Shown: positions 26,598 through 36,700 of the stretch, in pieces
Numbering within the stretch: the first letter of the stretch is position 1
How the letters are laid out: each line of letters starts with the position of its first letter
NCBI RefSeq assembly: GCF_007830125.1
Contig: NZ_VLLG01000008.1
Coordinates: 62,001-126,000 of the forward strand
Source: Chitinophaga japonensis
Lineage (GTDB): Bacteria; Bacteroidota; Bacteroidia; Chitinophagales; Chitinophagaceae
Reading direction: 5' to 3'
DNA length: 64,000 bases
Translations under genes and position numbers: made by a program
Notes under the pieces: generated by a model
Seen by the model: the letters and a program-made list of their open reading frames with translations, nothing else
What the model was told of the DNA's origin: nothing
Database searches by the model: none

Positions 26598-28061
26598 ATG
26601 CAAAAGTATCTGATACTCATCATAACAATGGCCCTGCTGTCCTCCTGCTCAAAATGGCTGGATGTGCGGCCGCAATCGGAAGTGGCGGAGGATGCGCTCT
26701 TCAGCACGGAAGACGGGTTTATGGAAGCCCTCAACGGGCTGTACAGCCGCTGCTCCCGGGAGGACCTGTACGGGAAGGAACTGCTGACCGGTTTCCCGGA
26801 GGTGCTGGCGCAGAATTTTACCATGTCGGCCCTGGACCCCCTGCAATACCGGCAAACCGCTTTGCTCAATTACAGGGACGGGAATTTCATAGCCCGCAAG
26901 GACAGCGCCTGGAAAGGGCTGTACAACGTGATTGCCAACAGCAACATTATACTGAAGTACGTAGATGCGCGGCAGGACATTTTATCGTCCGTTACCTATG
27001 CGCTGGTAAAAGGAGAGGCGTTGGCCATGCGCGCTTACTGCCATTTTGATGCGCTGCGCCTGTTTGCACCCGCTTATTTATCGGAGCCCAACGGGAAAGG
27101 CATTCCCTATGTGACCGCCTTCAGCAAAGAAGTGCCCAAAATGTACAGCACGGGGGAAGCGCTCGAACTGATGCTGAAGGACCTGAATGAAGCCAAGATC
27201 CTGCTGCGGACGGCAGACCCCATCCTCTCACCCGGCTATAAAGTAGGCTACTCTGCCGCGCTGGACTCCGCCACGGAGCGGGATGGCGCGCTATTCCTGC
27301 AGGAGCGCCGGCACCGGCTGAACTACTATGCGGTATGCGGTGAGTTGGCGCGCATCTACCTCTATAAGGGGGATCATGCCAATGCATTGAGCAACGCGCT
27401 GGAAGTGATCAACGCCAACAAATTTCCCTGGACCCAACAGGCGGATTTCCTGCATCCCGATGCGCAAAAGAAAGACCGGGTACTGTACAAGGAAATGATC
27501 TTTGCCTGCTACATTCCGAATGCCAGCGAGGGCCTGCGCCTGCTGCTGCGCAATGGCGTGGCGTCGCTGTACGTGTCCCTGCAGGAAGCGCAGAACATCT
27601 ATGAAACAGGAGGTGTGGGTGCAGAAGACTTCCGTTACAAGCAATGGTTCCTGGAGCAGTCCGCCTCCGGCGGCAATTACCTGCGGGTGGAGAAATATAC
27701 CCGCGATCCTGATGTGAACCTGCATGAGCAGATGGCCCCGGTGATGCGCCTCAGCGAGATGTATTACATCGCCGCGGAATGCACCTTTGATGCGGACCCT
27801 GCCAAAGCCTGGGAGTATTTTAATACGGTGCGCCTGAACAGGGGTATCGGCGCCGCCCTGAGCGATCCGTCCAAAACCGTTTTTATGCAGGAGCTGGTAA
27901 AAGAGGCCCGCAAGGAATTCTTCGCGGAAGGACAGGTGTTCTATATGTACAAGCGCCTGAACCTGCCCATGCCCGGCCCTTTCGGCAGCACGATACCGGC
28001 CGGCAATACTGTTTTCGTATTGCCGTTCCCGGACGATGAAATTGCATTTGGTAACAGATAA
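26598..28061 (+). CDS. RagB/SusD family surface lipoprotein, locus A
   Basis: A 487-residue lipoprotein forming the lid of the SusC transporter. The lipobox LLSSC places the lipidated cysteine at residue 17, and SKWLDVRPQSEV is the usual SusD opening. TPR-like helices fill the N-terminal half, and the C-terminal RagB part has LSEMYYIAAEC and a final KRLNLPMP region. I chose the ATG at 26598, which gives a proper signal peptide, over a TTG two codons upstream. It follows SusC by 12 bp and precedes the DUF4843 gene by 11 bp. Confidence 0.92.
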   Translation: MQKYLILIITMALLSSCSKWLDVRPQSEVAEDALFSTEDGFMEALNGLYSRCSREDLYGKELLTGFPEVLAQNFTMSALDPLQYRQTALLNYRDGNFIARKDSAWKGLYNVIANSNIILKYVDARQDILSSVTYALVKGEALAMRAYCHFDALRLFAPAYLSEPNGKGIPYVTAFSKEVPKMYSTGEALELMLKDLNEAKILLRTADPILSPGYKVGYSAALDSATERDGALFLQERRHRLNYYAVCGELARIYLYKGDHANALSNALEVINANKFPWTQQADFLHPDAQKKDRVLYKEMIFACYIPNASEGLRLLLRNGVASLYVSLQEAQNIYETGGVGAEDFRYKQWFLEQSASGGNYLRVEKYTRDPDVNLHEQMAPVMRLSEMYYIAAECTFDADPAKAWEYFNTVRLNRGIGAALSDPSKTVFMQELVKEARKEFFAEGQVFYMYKRLNLPMPGPFGSTIPAGNTVFVLPFPDDEIAFGNR

Positions 28062-28072
28062 AGCATTGACAG

Positions 28073-28909
28073 ATGAAACCGAGCATTATTATAACAGGGT
28101 TGATATACATGTTGGTCATATCCTCCTGCAAAAAGGCGGAGGAGCTGCGGTATGCCACGGAAGACAATGTATACTTCGACCTCGTGGAGCCGCAGACCGG
28201 CATACGGGTAGACAGCATCGTATATTCCTTCGCGTTGTTCCCGGAAAAAGCTACAGATACAGTATACCTGCCGGTGAAGCTGTCCGGTAACCGTACCGGC
28301 CAGGAGCGGACATTCCGGATCAGTGTAGTGGACAGCGCTACCACAGCCACCGCTGGATTGCATTACCAGCCCCTGAAAGACCGCTACAGCATGTCCGCCG
28401 GTGAAGGCAGGGTGCTGGTGCCGGTAGTGCTGTTAAATACAGATCCGGCGCTGGCGAATAAAACGGTGCGCATCAAGTTCCTGCTGGAAGGCGATGCAGA
28501 CCTGCATACTGACTACAGGCATTGGGATACGCTGCGGGTCATTTTTTCCAACCGCCTGGAAAAACCCGTGTGGTGGGATGCCTGGATCGGTGAGCTGGGG
28601 CCTTACTCCCGGGTAAAGCATGAGCTGTTCATCCGTACCTCCGGTACCACTGAGCTGCCGCCTACTACTTCCGACGCTACCACCACGCCCCGCGTGCTAT
28701 ACTATACCCGCCGCTTCCGTTCCTTCCTGAACGATCCGCTGCAATGGGTGCAGGATTACCCGGATGAAGGATATACCGTGGAGCCGGACGGGAGCAATGC
28801 CTATTACTTTTACAGCATTACCAACCCGGAGAAAAAATACCGGATGGAGCTGAACCCGGCGGACAACAAATATTATTTCACGGACGAGAACGGCAACCGT
28901 ATTGTATAA
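28073..28909 (+). CDS. DUF4843 domain lipoprotein, locus A
   Basis: A 278-residue lipoprotein (lipobox MLVISSC, cysteine 19) with the DUF4843 fold: an early block ATEDNVYFD, an immunoglobulin-like middle with the AGLHYQPL stretch, and a C-terminal WIGELGPYSRVKHE region. Members are surface lipoproteins that accompany SusC/SusD pairs. In Bacteroides thetaiotaomicron the related BT2262 is, from memory, part of a four-protein complex with BT2261, BT2263 and BT2264 that was found with bound peptide. It lies 11 bp after SusD and 16 bp before the PKD-like gene. Confidence 0.8.
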   Translation: MKPSIIITGLIYMLVISSCKKAEELRYATEDNVYFDLVEPQTGIRVDSIVYSFALFPEKATDTVYLPVKLSGNRTGQERTFRISVVDSATTATAGLHYQPLKDRYSMSAGEGRVLVPVVLLNTDPALANKTVRIKFLLEGDADLHTDYRHWDTLRVIFSNRLEKPVWWDAWIGELGPYSRVKHELFIRTSGTTELPPTTSDATTTPRVLYYTRRFRSFLNDPLQWVQDYPDEGYTVEPDGSNAYYFYSITNPEKKYRMELNPADNKYYFTDENGNRIV

Positions 28910-28925
28910 TATCAAAACCTGGCAC

Positions 28926-30335
28926 ATGCAGAAGAACTTGTTATATATATTGGGAGTACTGGCGCTGTGTATGGCCGCCTGTTCCCGCGATAAAGGCAAT
29001 TACGATTACGTGGAGCTGCCCGATCCCGTGATCAGCCGGCTGGATACCGCCTACAACGTGATTACCGGCGACAGCCTGGTTATTGCGCCGCACATCCAAC
29101 TGGCTTCCGGCAAGGACGACTATGACTGCTACTGGAAAATAGACGTATCGCAGAAAGCGATGTCCCTGGACTATGAAGGCCGTGAGCTGCGGATCGTTTT
29201 CGGGGAAGCCTCCGGGCGCTACAAAGCGCAATTGGCCGTAACCGATAATACCAATGGCATGAAGTATTTCTATGAATTCTTCATTAACTGCCAGACGGAA
29301 TTTACAAAAGGCGCGCTGGTGCTGAGCAACAGTGGCGGACATGGCGTGCTCACCTTCGTGAAGCCGGACGGCACCGTGCAGCCCGGCCTTTATGAAGCCA
29401 TTAACCAGGAAGCGCTGCCCGGTGAGGCCATGCAACTGGTGCCCATCCAGAACCAGTTTTACCTGAACCGCCTCACTTCCTACTGGATCACCTATACCGG
29501 CGGCGGCGTGCTGCTGGATGCGGACAACCTGCAGCGTATCCGCTACCTGGAGGAGAATTTTTATGAGCCGCCGGCCGCCCTGCAGCCGCAATATTTTATG
29601 AATATGGTCCAGGGGGTTACGAACGCCGTGATGAACGGGAAACTGTATTTCGGCGCTACGGAAACGGCCCCGTTTTGGCCCTACTACGGGTATTTCGGGG
29701 TGCCCATTTCCGGTAGCTACACGCTGTACCCGCTGGTATTGCACAATGCCCAGGAAAAGCCCTATGGTCCTTACTTCCTGGGTTTTGAGACCAGCCGTAA
29801 GCAGTTCCTGCGCTTTTACGGTGGCGCGTATTACGGCACCACCTATGATGTGCTGGGCGATGCTTTCAACCCGAAAGACCTGAAGATGGACCTGCAGTAC
29901 ATGGACCGCTTCAGCGATAACGACCTGTACGCTTTTTGTGACAGCGCCGGCAAAAAAATGGAGCTGAAGTTCCGGGTGGAATTCACGGATACGACCCAAC
30001 GTTTTTATCCCGCTTATAAAAGAGAATTTCCCGGGGCCGGCCTGCTGGCTGCCGGCACCATCTGGCGCGCTTCGCCTATAGGCGTGTTCTTCTTCAGCGC
30101 CCATGACAAGATATACCGCTACAACCCGCTGAATGCGGAAATAAGGCCGCTGGACGCCAGTTTTGGCGGCAAAACGGTCACCATGCTGAAAGTGCTGCAG
30201 GGCGGCAACCTGTTGCTGGCCGGAGTGGAAGGCAGCATCTACTACCTGGACATCAGCACCGGCAAACTGGGGCAGATCATTAAACAGACAGACGGCATAC
30301 CCGGCGCGCCGAAGGATATCATACTACGTGATTAA
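28926..30335 (+). CDS. PKD-like family lipoprotein, locus A
   Basis: A 469-residue lipoprotein. The signal peptide ends in LCMAAC (cysteine 19 from the ATG at 28926), followed by SRDKGNYDY and two PKD-like beta-sandwich regions typical of this SusCD-associated group; the remainder probably forms a beta-propeller-like domain. I chose the ATG at 28926 because it gives a clean lipobox; a TTG eight codons upstream overlaps the previous gene. It is the fourth outer-membrane component of locus A and probably sits beside the SusCD complex on the cell surface. Confidence 0.8.
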   Translation: MQKNLLYILGVLALCMAACSRDKGNYDYVELPDPVISRLDTAYNVITGDSLVIAPHIQLASGKDDYDCYWKIDVSQKAMSLDYEGRELRIVFGEASGRYKAQLAVTDNTNGMKYFYEFFINCQTEFTKGALVLSNSGGHGVLTFVKPDGTVQPGLYEAINQEALPGEAMQLVPIQNQFYLNRLTSYWITYTGGGVLLDADNLQRIRYLEENFYEPPAALQPQYFMNMVQGVTNAVMNGKLYFGATETAPFWPYYGYFGVPISGSYTLYPLVLHNAQEKPYGPYFLGFETSRKQFLRFYGGAYYGTTYDVLGDAFNPKDLKMDLQYMDRFSDNDLYAFCDSAGKKMELKFRVEFTDTTQRFYPAYKREFPGAGLLAAGTIWRASPIGVFFFSAHDKIYRYNPLNAEIRPLDASFGGKTVTMLKVLQGGNLLLAGVEGSIYYLDISTGKLGQIIKQTDGIPGAPKDIILRD

Positions 30336-30359
30336 AACAAGATCTAAATAAAAAGAGCT

Positions 30360-31502
30360 ATGAAGAAAAAATGGATATTATTTGCCGGTATAGCCTTTCC
30401 TGTAATGGCGCATGCCCAGGGCGGCACTTTTGTATTGAATGGCAGGCTGGGCAACCTGGATGCCCCGGCTAAAGCCTACCTGGACCGCCGGGAAGATGGA
30501 AAGACCATCCTGGACTCCGCGGTGCTGCATAATGGTGTGTTCACTTTCAAAGGCGAGGTGAAGGCGCCCGTGCTGTGCATGCTGATGGTGGACCATGAAG
30601 GCAGCGGGATGCCCAATCCCTCCACGGCGGAAGACAAGCGCCTGGTGTACCTGGAAGAAGGCACCATCAACCTGGTTGCCCGGGAAACGCTGGAAGACGG
30701 GGAGATCACGGGCTCACCTATCAACAAAGAGCACGGCCGCTATAAAAAATTCCTCTCGCCTTTTGATGAGCAGATGAACAGCCTGAACCGCGACTTTGCA
30801 GCCTCCACGGAGGAGCAGCGGAAAGATACGGTCTTCATGAACGCGCTGGGTGCGCGTTACGATAAGGCCATGCAGGAAAAGCGGGCGCTGATGAAACAGT
30901 TCATTGCCGAAAACCCAAATTCCTTCTTCAGCATTGTAGCGCTGAAAGAGCTGGGCGTGCACCTGAACATGGACCTGGCCGTGCTGGAGCCAATGTACAA
31001 AGGCTTGTCGCCCGCCCTGCGTAACAGCCCGGAAGGCAAGGAATTTGCCGCCTCCATGGACCGGGAGCGCCGCCTGGTGATAGGCGCCACTGCGCCGGAC
31101 TTTACCCAGAACGATGTGAATGACAAACCGGTGAAGCTGTCCGACTTCCGCGGCAAGTACGTGCTGCTGGATTTCTGGGCTTCCTGGTGCGGTCCCTGCC
31201 GCGCGGAAAATCCCGTGGTGGTAGCGGCTTTTAACCAATACAGGGAGAAGAACTTTACGGTGCTGAGCGTGTCGCTGGACAGGCCGGGCAGGAAAGCGGA
31301 CTGGCTGGCTGCCATTAAAAAGGACGGCCTGGAAGGCTGGACCCACGTATCCGACCTCAAATACTGGAGCAATGCAGTAGCGGTGCAGTACGGCATCCAT
31401 GGCGTGCCTACCAATTTCCTGATAGACCCTTCCGGTAAGATCGTGGCCCGGAACCTGCGGGGAGAAAAGCTGCAGGAAAAACTGGCGGCGCTGCTTCAAT
31501 GA
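30360..31502 (+). CDS. TlpA family thioredoxin-like protein with DUF4369 domain
   Basis: A 380-residue exported protein with a signal peptide (about 1-20, ending AHAQ), a DUF4369 domain (about 23-115), a helical linker and a C-terminal thioredoxin-fold domain (about 240-380). The active site is CGPC at 277-280 in FWASWCGPC. It probably reduces disulfides or protects proteins in the periplasm. In Bacteroidota such proteins often close SusCD operons of the peptide-related type; it follows the PKD-like gene by 24 bp and is the last gene of locus A before an AT-rich hairpin region. Confidence 0.88.
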   Translation: MKKKWILFAGIAFPVMAHAQGGTFVLNGRLGNLDAPAKAYLDRREDGKTILDSAVLHNGVFTFKGEVKAPVLCMLMVDHEGSGMPNPSTAEDKRLVYLEEGTINLVARETLEDGEITGSPINKEHGRYKKFLSPFDEQMNSLNRDFAASTEEQRKDTVFMNALGARYDKAMQEKRALMKQFIAENPNSFFSIVALKELGVHLNMDLAVLEPMYKGLSPALRNSPEGKEFAASMDRERRLVIGATAPDFTQNDVNDKPVKLSDFRGKYVLLDFWASWCGPCRAENPVVVAAFNQYREKNFTVLSVSLDRPGRKADWLAAIKKDGLEGWTHVSDLKYWSNAVAVQYGIHGVPTNFLIDPSGKIVARNLRGEKLQEKLAALLQ

Positions 31503-31504
31503 AG

Positions 31505-31603
31505 AATTAATAATTAGCAGTTAATCATTAATAATCGTTACGCGAATGTTTCATTGAAACAGTGGTGTAGCGATTATTAATTTTACATTATTAATTATTA
31601 ATT
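31505..31603. repeat. AT-rich long inverted repeat with nested hairpin
   Basis: The left arm (31505-31537) and right arm (31571-31603) pair at both ends: AATTAATAATTA with TAATTATTAATT, and ATTAATAATCG with CGATTATTAAT, around a mismatched centre of about ten bases. The 33-nt loop itself holds GTTTC-att-GAAAC (31548-31560). It fills the gap between locus A and locus B. Composition is sharply different from the GC-rich genes around it. A second element of the same kind is at 38804-38893. Confidence 0.7.
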
Positions 31604-31641
31604 ATTTTGCGGATGGTAACGTCATTAAATGTATAAACAAT

Positions 31642-32232
31642 ATGGATAGTATGCCATCCGGGGAGGAGGTGTTGTTAAGGATGATCGAAGGAGACGAGTC
31701 TGCATTCACCAGCATTTACCGGCACTACCATCCCGCGCTATATATTTACCTGCTGCGCTTCTGCAAAATACCTTCCCTGGCGGAAGACCTGGTGCATGAC
31801 GTGTTCCTGAAGATATGGGAGATCAGGCACCGTATTAACCCCCGTTTGCCCTTTACCGGCTACCTGTACCGGATTGCCAGGAACCACGCTTTCAAGACCA
31901 TCCAGCGGATAGCCAATGACCAGGCCCTGCGCACCCAGTTGCTGCAGCACCTGCCGCTTACCGGCAGCGGACAGCCCGAGCAACTGGTCAGGGAAAAGGA
32001 ATATGACCGCCTTTTCCGTGAAGCCCTGTCCCGGCTTACCCCGCAGCGCCTCAACGTGTTCCGCCTGTGCCGGCAGGAAGGCAAGAGCTACGACGAAGCG
32101 GCTGCCATACTGGGCATTTCCCGTAATGCCGTAAAAAAGCACATGGTGCTGAGCATGCGCTTTATCCACAATTATATATACCGTCACGGTGACCTGCTCC
32201 TCGCCCTGCTGCTGGCAGGAAAAATTTTCTAA
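31642..32232 (+). CDS. ECF-type RNA polymerase sigma factor, locus B
   Basis: A 196-residue sigma-70 family ECF factor with region 2 (about 25-90, with ALYIYLLRFCKIPSLAEDLV and the KIWEIRHRI block) and region 4 (about 125-180, with LTPQRLNVFRLCRQEG and YDEAAAILGISRNAV). It should direct transcription of the SusC/SusD operon that follows, under control of the FecR protein encoded 87 bp downstream. The last 15 residues are hydrophobic (LLLALLLAG), a common feature of Bacteroidota ECF factors in these loci. It begins 38 bp after the AT-rich inverted repeat. Confidence 0.9.
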   Translation: MDSMPSGEEVLLRMIEGDESAFTSIYRHYHPALYIYLLRFCKIPSLAEDLVHDVFLKIWEIRHRINPRLPFTGYLYRIARNHAFKTIQRIANDQALRTQLLQHLPLTGSGQPEQLVREKEYDRLFREALSRLTPQRLNVFRLCRQEGKSYDEAAAILGISRNAVKKHMVLSMRFIHNYIYRHGDLLLALLLAGKIF

Positions 32233-32319
32233 AATTTTTTTAGGGAAGGGGGTACCCTCCCGGCCGGTTTCCGGATATTATATGCAGGTACGCTATCCAA
32301 AAGGGTGCCGGCATAACTT

Positions 32320-33516
32320 ATGTCTCAAACAAATGGCCACTACGAAGAACTGGTACAGCGCTACCTGGACGGGCAATGCACCGCCAGGGAGGTAGCGGAG
32401 CTGTATGACTGGCTCCGGTCGTCCGGCGCCCACCGTACCCTGCTGGCTGCCATGCAGCGGGAGTTTGAGCAGGTGATGCAGGAGCCGCACGAGGTGCCGG
32501 CAGCGTTCAGTGACCGTATGGAGGCCCGCCTGCTGCAGGATATTAGCAGCCGTGGCGCCCGGGAACGGCGTTTGCGCACCTGGCGTTACCAGCCCCTGGC
32601 AGCGGCTTCCGTGCTGGTGCTCATACTGGCCGGCGGTATCTGGTGGTGGTGGTACAGTACCTGTGTCCAACCCCTACAGATCGCTCAGACTATTACTACA
32701 GACAGCCTTGCACAGGATCATGATATCGCTCCCGGTGGCAATAAGGCCGTGCTTACCCTGGCAGACGGGTCTACCGTTACGCTGGACAGCGCAGGCAACC
32801 AGGTGATACAGCAGGGCAAAACCCGGGTGCAGCAGCACAACGGCCGGTTGCAGTATGCTGCCGGCAATGGCGAAGCGATAGGTTACAACAAGCTCACGGT
32901 GCCGCGCGGCGGACAGTTCCATGTGGTGCTGCCGGACGGCAGCGGGGTATGGCTCAATGCCGCTTCCAGCCTGAGATACCCCACCGCCTTTACCGGTAAG
33001 GAAAGGGTGGTGGAAATGGAGGGCCAGGGCTATTTTGAGATCGCCCCGGACCCCGGTCGGCCTTTCATCGTAAAAGTAAATACTACGGAAGTACAGGTGC
33101 TGGGCACCCGTTTTGACATTATGGCCTACCCGGACGAGGGCAGCCTGAATACCACGCTGCTGGAAGGCGCCGTCAACATGAAGCAGGGCAGCCTGCAACG
33201 GCAACTGAAGCCGGGCCAGCAGGCCGTGCTGGACTACAGCACCGGCCGTATGTCCGTGCACCCGGTGGATGTGAACGGCGTCATTGCCTGGAAAACCGGC
33301 TTTTTTGAATTTGATAATGCTGATATCACTGTCATCATGCGCCAGTTGGCCCGCTGGTACGATATCGAGATCAGCTACCCGCATGGTCCCGGGAGCCGGC
33401 TTTTTGGCGGCCGTATCAGCAGGGACCTGCCTTTATCCGGCATACTGCGCATGCTGGAGGCCAACGGCGCAAAGTTTAACCTGGAAGGGCGCCGGCTGGC
33501 CGTTATAGCAGAATAA
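32320..33516 (+). CDS. FecR-type anti-sigma factor, locus B
   Basis: A 398-residue inner-membrane anti-sigma factor. The cytoplasmic N-terminus has the typical HYEELVQRYLDGQCTAREV opening, the membrane helix is at about 92-112, and the periplasm holds the FecR domain (about 175-270, KLTVPRGGQFHVVLPDGSGV region and WLNAASSLRYP) and a DUF4974 C-terminal domain (about 315-395). It keeps the ECF factor inactive until the STN domain of SusC signals cargo. It is 87 bp from its sigma gene and 246 bp from SusC. Confidence 0.92.
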   Translation: MSQTNGHYEELVQRYLDGQCTAREVAELYDWLRSSGAHRTLLAAMQREFEQVMQEPHEVPAAFSDRMEARLLQDISSRGARERRLRTWRYQPLAAASVLVLILAGGIWWWWYSTCVQPLQIAQTITTDSLAQDHDIAPGGNKAVLTLADGSTVTLDSAGNQVIQQGKTRVQQHNGRLQYAAGNGEAIGYNKLTVPRGGQFHVVLPDGSGVWLNAASSLRYPTAFTGKERVVEMEGQGYFEIAPDPGRPFIVKVNTTEVQVLGTRFDIMAYPDEGSLNTTLLEGAVNMKQGSLQRQLKPGQQAVLDYSTGRMSVHPVDVNGVIAWKTGFFEFDNADITVIMRQLARWYDIEISYPHGPGSRLFGGRISRDLPLSGILRMLEANGAKFNLEGRRLAVIAE

Positions 33517-33660
33517 ACTAAAATCTAAAGATCCGGATGCTGTGCCGTTACCACGTACGGCCGGTACCCAGCAACAACTATCTATGACAAAACTGATAAA
33601 CCAAAGCAACGTTATGGAGAATAAACCACCAGGCTAGAAGGAAGGGTAGTCCATAAAAAA

Positions 33661-33687
33661 ACCGGAAGTGCTCGCAACACCCCCGGT
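33661..33687 (+). other. Imperfect hairpin in the SusC leader of locus B
   Basis: ACCGG (33661-33665) pairs with CCGGT (33683-33687), and GTG (33668-33670) with CAC (33678-33680), following a run of seven A. It lies in the 246-bp gap between FecR and SusC, about 75 nt before the SusC start codon. It may be an attenuator-like leader structure; the rest of the gap shows nothing recognisable. Confidence 0.3.
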
Positions 33688-33762
33688 CATATGTCTGGGC
33701 TTCCCGGAAAATCAGTCCCGTAAAGAACTATTTATCTCGTCATTCCCAAACACTACAAAAGT

Positions 33763-36700
33763 ATGCAATTTAACTTTAGTGGTAGGGCTTGCCGTATCGG
33801 TAAGCGATCTACGGTTCCGGTTACACGTGCAGTACGACCCCGTATAGCCGGCAAAATGTTCCGCGTCATGAAACTGACAACCTTTTTGTTGCTTGCAGCC
33901 TGCCTGCAAATAAGCGCCAAAGCGGTGTCGCAGCAGATCACGCTTTCGGCCAGGAATGCGCCGCTGAAAAAGGTGCTGAAGGAGGTGTCCAGGCAAACAG
34001 GCGTTTCCATTGTTTATGATGAAACGATGATCGCCCGTACCAATCCCGTCACCCTCTCCGTGAAGAACGCATCCGTAAAGGATGTGCTGGACCAGTGCCT
34101 GAAAGGGCAGCCCGTGTCCTACAGCATGGACGGCCTGCGCATTATTATACAGCACCTGCCGGAGGCCCGGCCCCAGCCGGTTGATACCCCCATCCGCGTA
34201 AGCGGCCGTATCACGGACGAAAGAGGCGAGCCCGTGCCCGGCGCCACCATCCGCGTAAAGGATACCAATACCGGCACCGCCGCAGACGGTGCCGGTAATT
34301 ACAGCATTACCGTACCACAGGGCAGCCAGTTGGTGATCAGCTTCCTGGGTTATACCCCGCAAACCCTGCCGGTTACCGGCGGCACGCTGAACGTGCAGTT
34401 GGCGGTATCCCAGACCTCCCTTACGGAAACAGTGGTGGTAGGTTACGGCGTGCAGAAAAAGAGCGTGGTGACCGGCTCCATTTCCAGCGTACGGGCCGCC
34501 GACCTGGAGAACCAGCCCGTGACCCGTACGGAACAGGCGCTGCAGGGCCGCACCTCCGGCGTGACCATTGCCGCCAACTCCGGCCAGCCGGGTTCCGCCG
34601 CTACTGTAAGGGTAAGGGGCCTCACGACTTTCGGCAATAACAACCCGCTCTGGGTGGTAGACGGGGTGGTAGTGGACAACGGCGGTATCGGCTACCTGAA
34701 CCAGTATGACATTGAATCCATAGAAGTGCTGAAGGATGCCGCCTCCCAGGCCATTTACGGTGCGCGTGCAGCCGCCGGCGTTATACTCATCACCACCAAA
34801 AGGGGAAAGGCCGGTACGCTGAAGGTGAACTACAACGGCTACTATGGCATTTCCGAACCAGCTAAAAAGCTGGACCTGCTGAACGCCACGGAGTACGCCA
34901 CCCTGCGCAATGAAGCCGCCATCAATGCCGGCAAGGATGCGCCATTTGCCAATCCCGCTGCATTGGGCGCCGGCACCGACTGGCAATCTGTGATCTTTAA
35001 CAACAGCGCCCAGCGCCAGAACCACGAGATCAGCGTCAGCGGCGGCAGCGATAAATCCACTTTCTACGGCTCCTTCGGTTACCTGAACCAGGAGGGCATC
35101 GTAGCTACCGATATTTCTAAATACCAGCGCGTGAACGTGCGGCTGAACTCCACGCACAAGCTGTCCAAATACGTTACGTTCGGTGAGAACGTAGGTTATG
35201 CCTACGACAAGGCGATCGGCCTGGGGAATACCAACAGCGAGTTTGGCGGTCCTTTAAGCTCTGCCATCAACCTGGACCCCATCACGCCGCTGGTGGTGAC
35301 CGACCCGGCGGTAGCTGCCCAGCAGCCTTACCTGAACAAAGGCGTGGTAAGGGATGCCCAGGGCCGCCCTTACGGCATTTCCGGCTCCGTAGGGCAGGAG
35401 ATCACCAACCCCCTGGCTTATATCCAGACCCGCCTGGGCAACTATTCCTGGTCGCATAACGTGGTGGGCAACGTGTTCCTGGAAATACAGCCCATCGAAG
35501 GCCTTCGCATCAGGTCCAGCGTGGGCACCAAGATATCTTTCTGGGGCGATGAGACCTTTACGCCTATTTTCTGGCTCAACTCTTCCACCACTTCCCCGCG
35601 TACTTCGTTCCAGCGTACCAACAACCAGCGTTTTGACTGGAACCTGGAGAACACCATCTCCTACACAAAAGCGTTCGGCTTGCATGATGTGACGCTGCTG
35701 GCCGGGCAGGGCGCCTACCTGGACAACCGTACCAAGGCAACGGATGTTACCTATTTTGACCTGCCGGTAGACAATTTCAAGGCGGCTTCCATGAACTTTG
35801 ACGTGGCTACGGCCAACAGGGTTGCCACCGGCAGCGAAGGCGTGGACCACAAGGTGGCTTCCCTCTTTGCCCGTGTGAACTATGCCTACAACGAGAAATA
35901 TCTCTTTACCGGCATCATCCGCCGCGACGGCTCCAGCCGCTTCGGCGCCAATAACAAATACGGGGTGTTCCCTTCCTTCTCACTGGGCTGGGTCACTTCC
36001 AATGAAAATTTCTGGCCGGCCAATAATGTAGTGGACTTCCTGAAGATCCGTGGCGGCTATGGTGTAGTAGGTAACGATAACATAGACGACCTGGGCTATG
36101 CTTCCATTGTTGGTGGCGGCAGGAACTACACTATCGGCAATGAAGGCTCCTACCTGGTAGGCTACAGCCCCAATGCACCGGCCAACCCGGACCTGCGCTG
36201 GGAAGAGACCAAGCAGACCAACATCGGCTTTGAAGCCACGCTGTTCAAGGACCTGCACCTGTCCTTTGACTGGTATAAGAAAGTGACCACCGGCATTTTG
36301 CAGGAGCTGCGCATTCCTTCCTATGTAGGCGCTTTCAGCAACCCGGTAGCCAATGTGGCCGATATGGAAAATACCGGTATAGAGCTGGAGCTGGGATACC
36401 GCAAAGTGCTGGGCGATGTAACGCTGTCGCTGAACGGTAATATGTCCTACATCAAAAATAAGGTAACGGACCTGGGCCCCGGCATCGCCTATCTTTCCGG
36501 CGGGGAAAGCTTCATTGCCAGCAGCTACCCGCTCACCCGCACGGCGGTGGATCAGCCGTTCAGCTCCTTCTACGGCTTCCAGACACTGGGTATTTTCCAG
36601 ACACAGGAAGAGGTGGACAACTACGTAAGCAGTGACGGTAAAAAGATACAGCCCAATGCTGTACCTGGCGATTTCCGCTGGGCAGACCTGAACGGCGATG

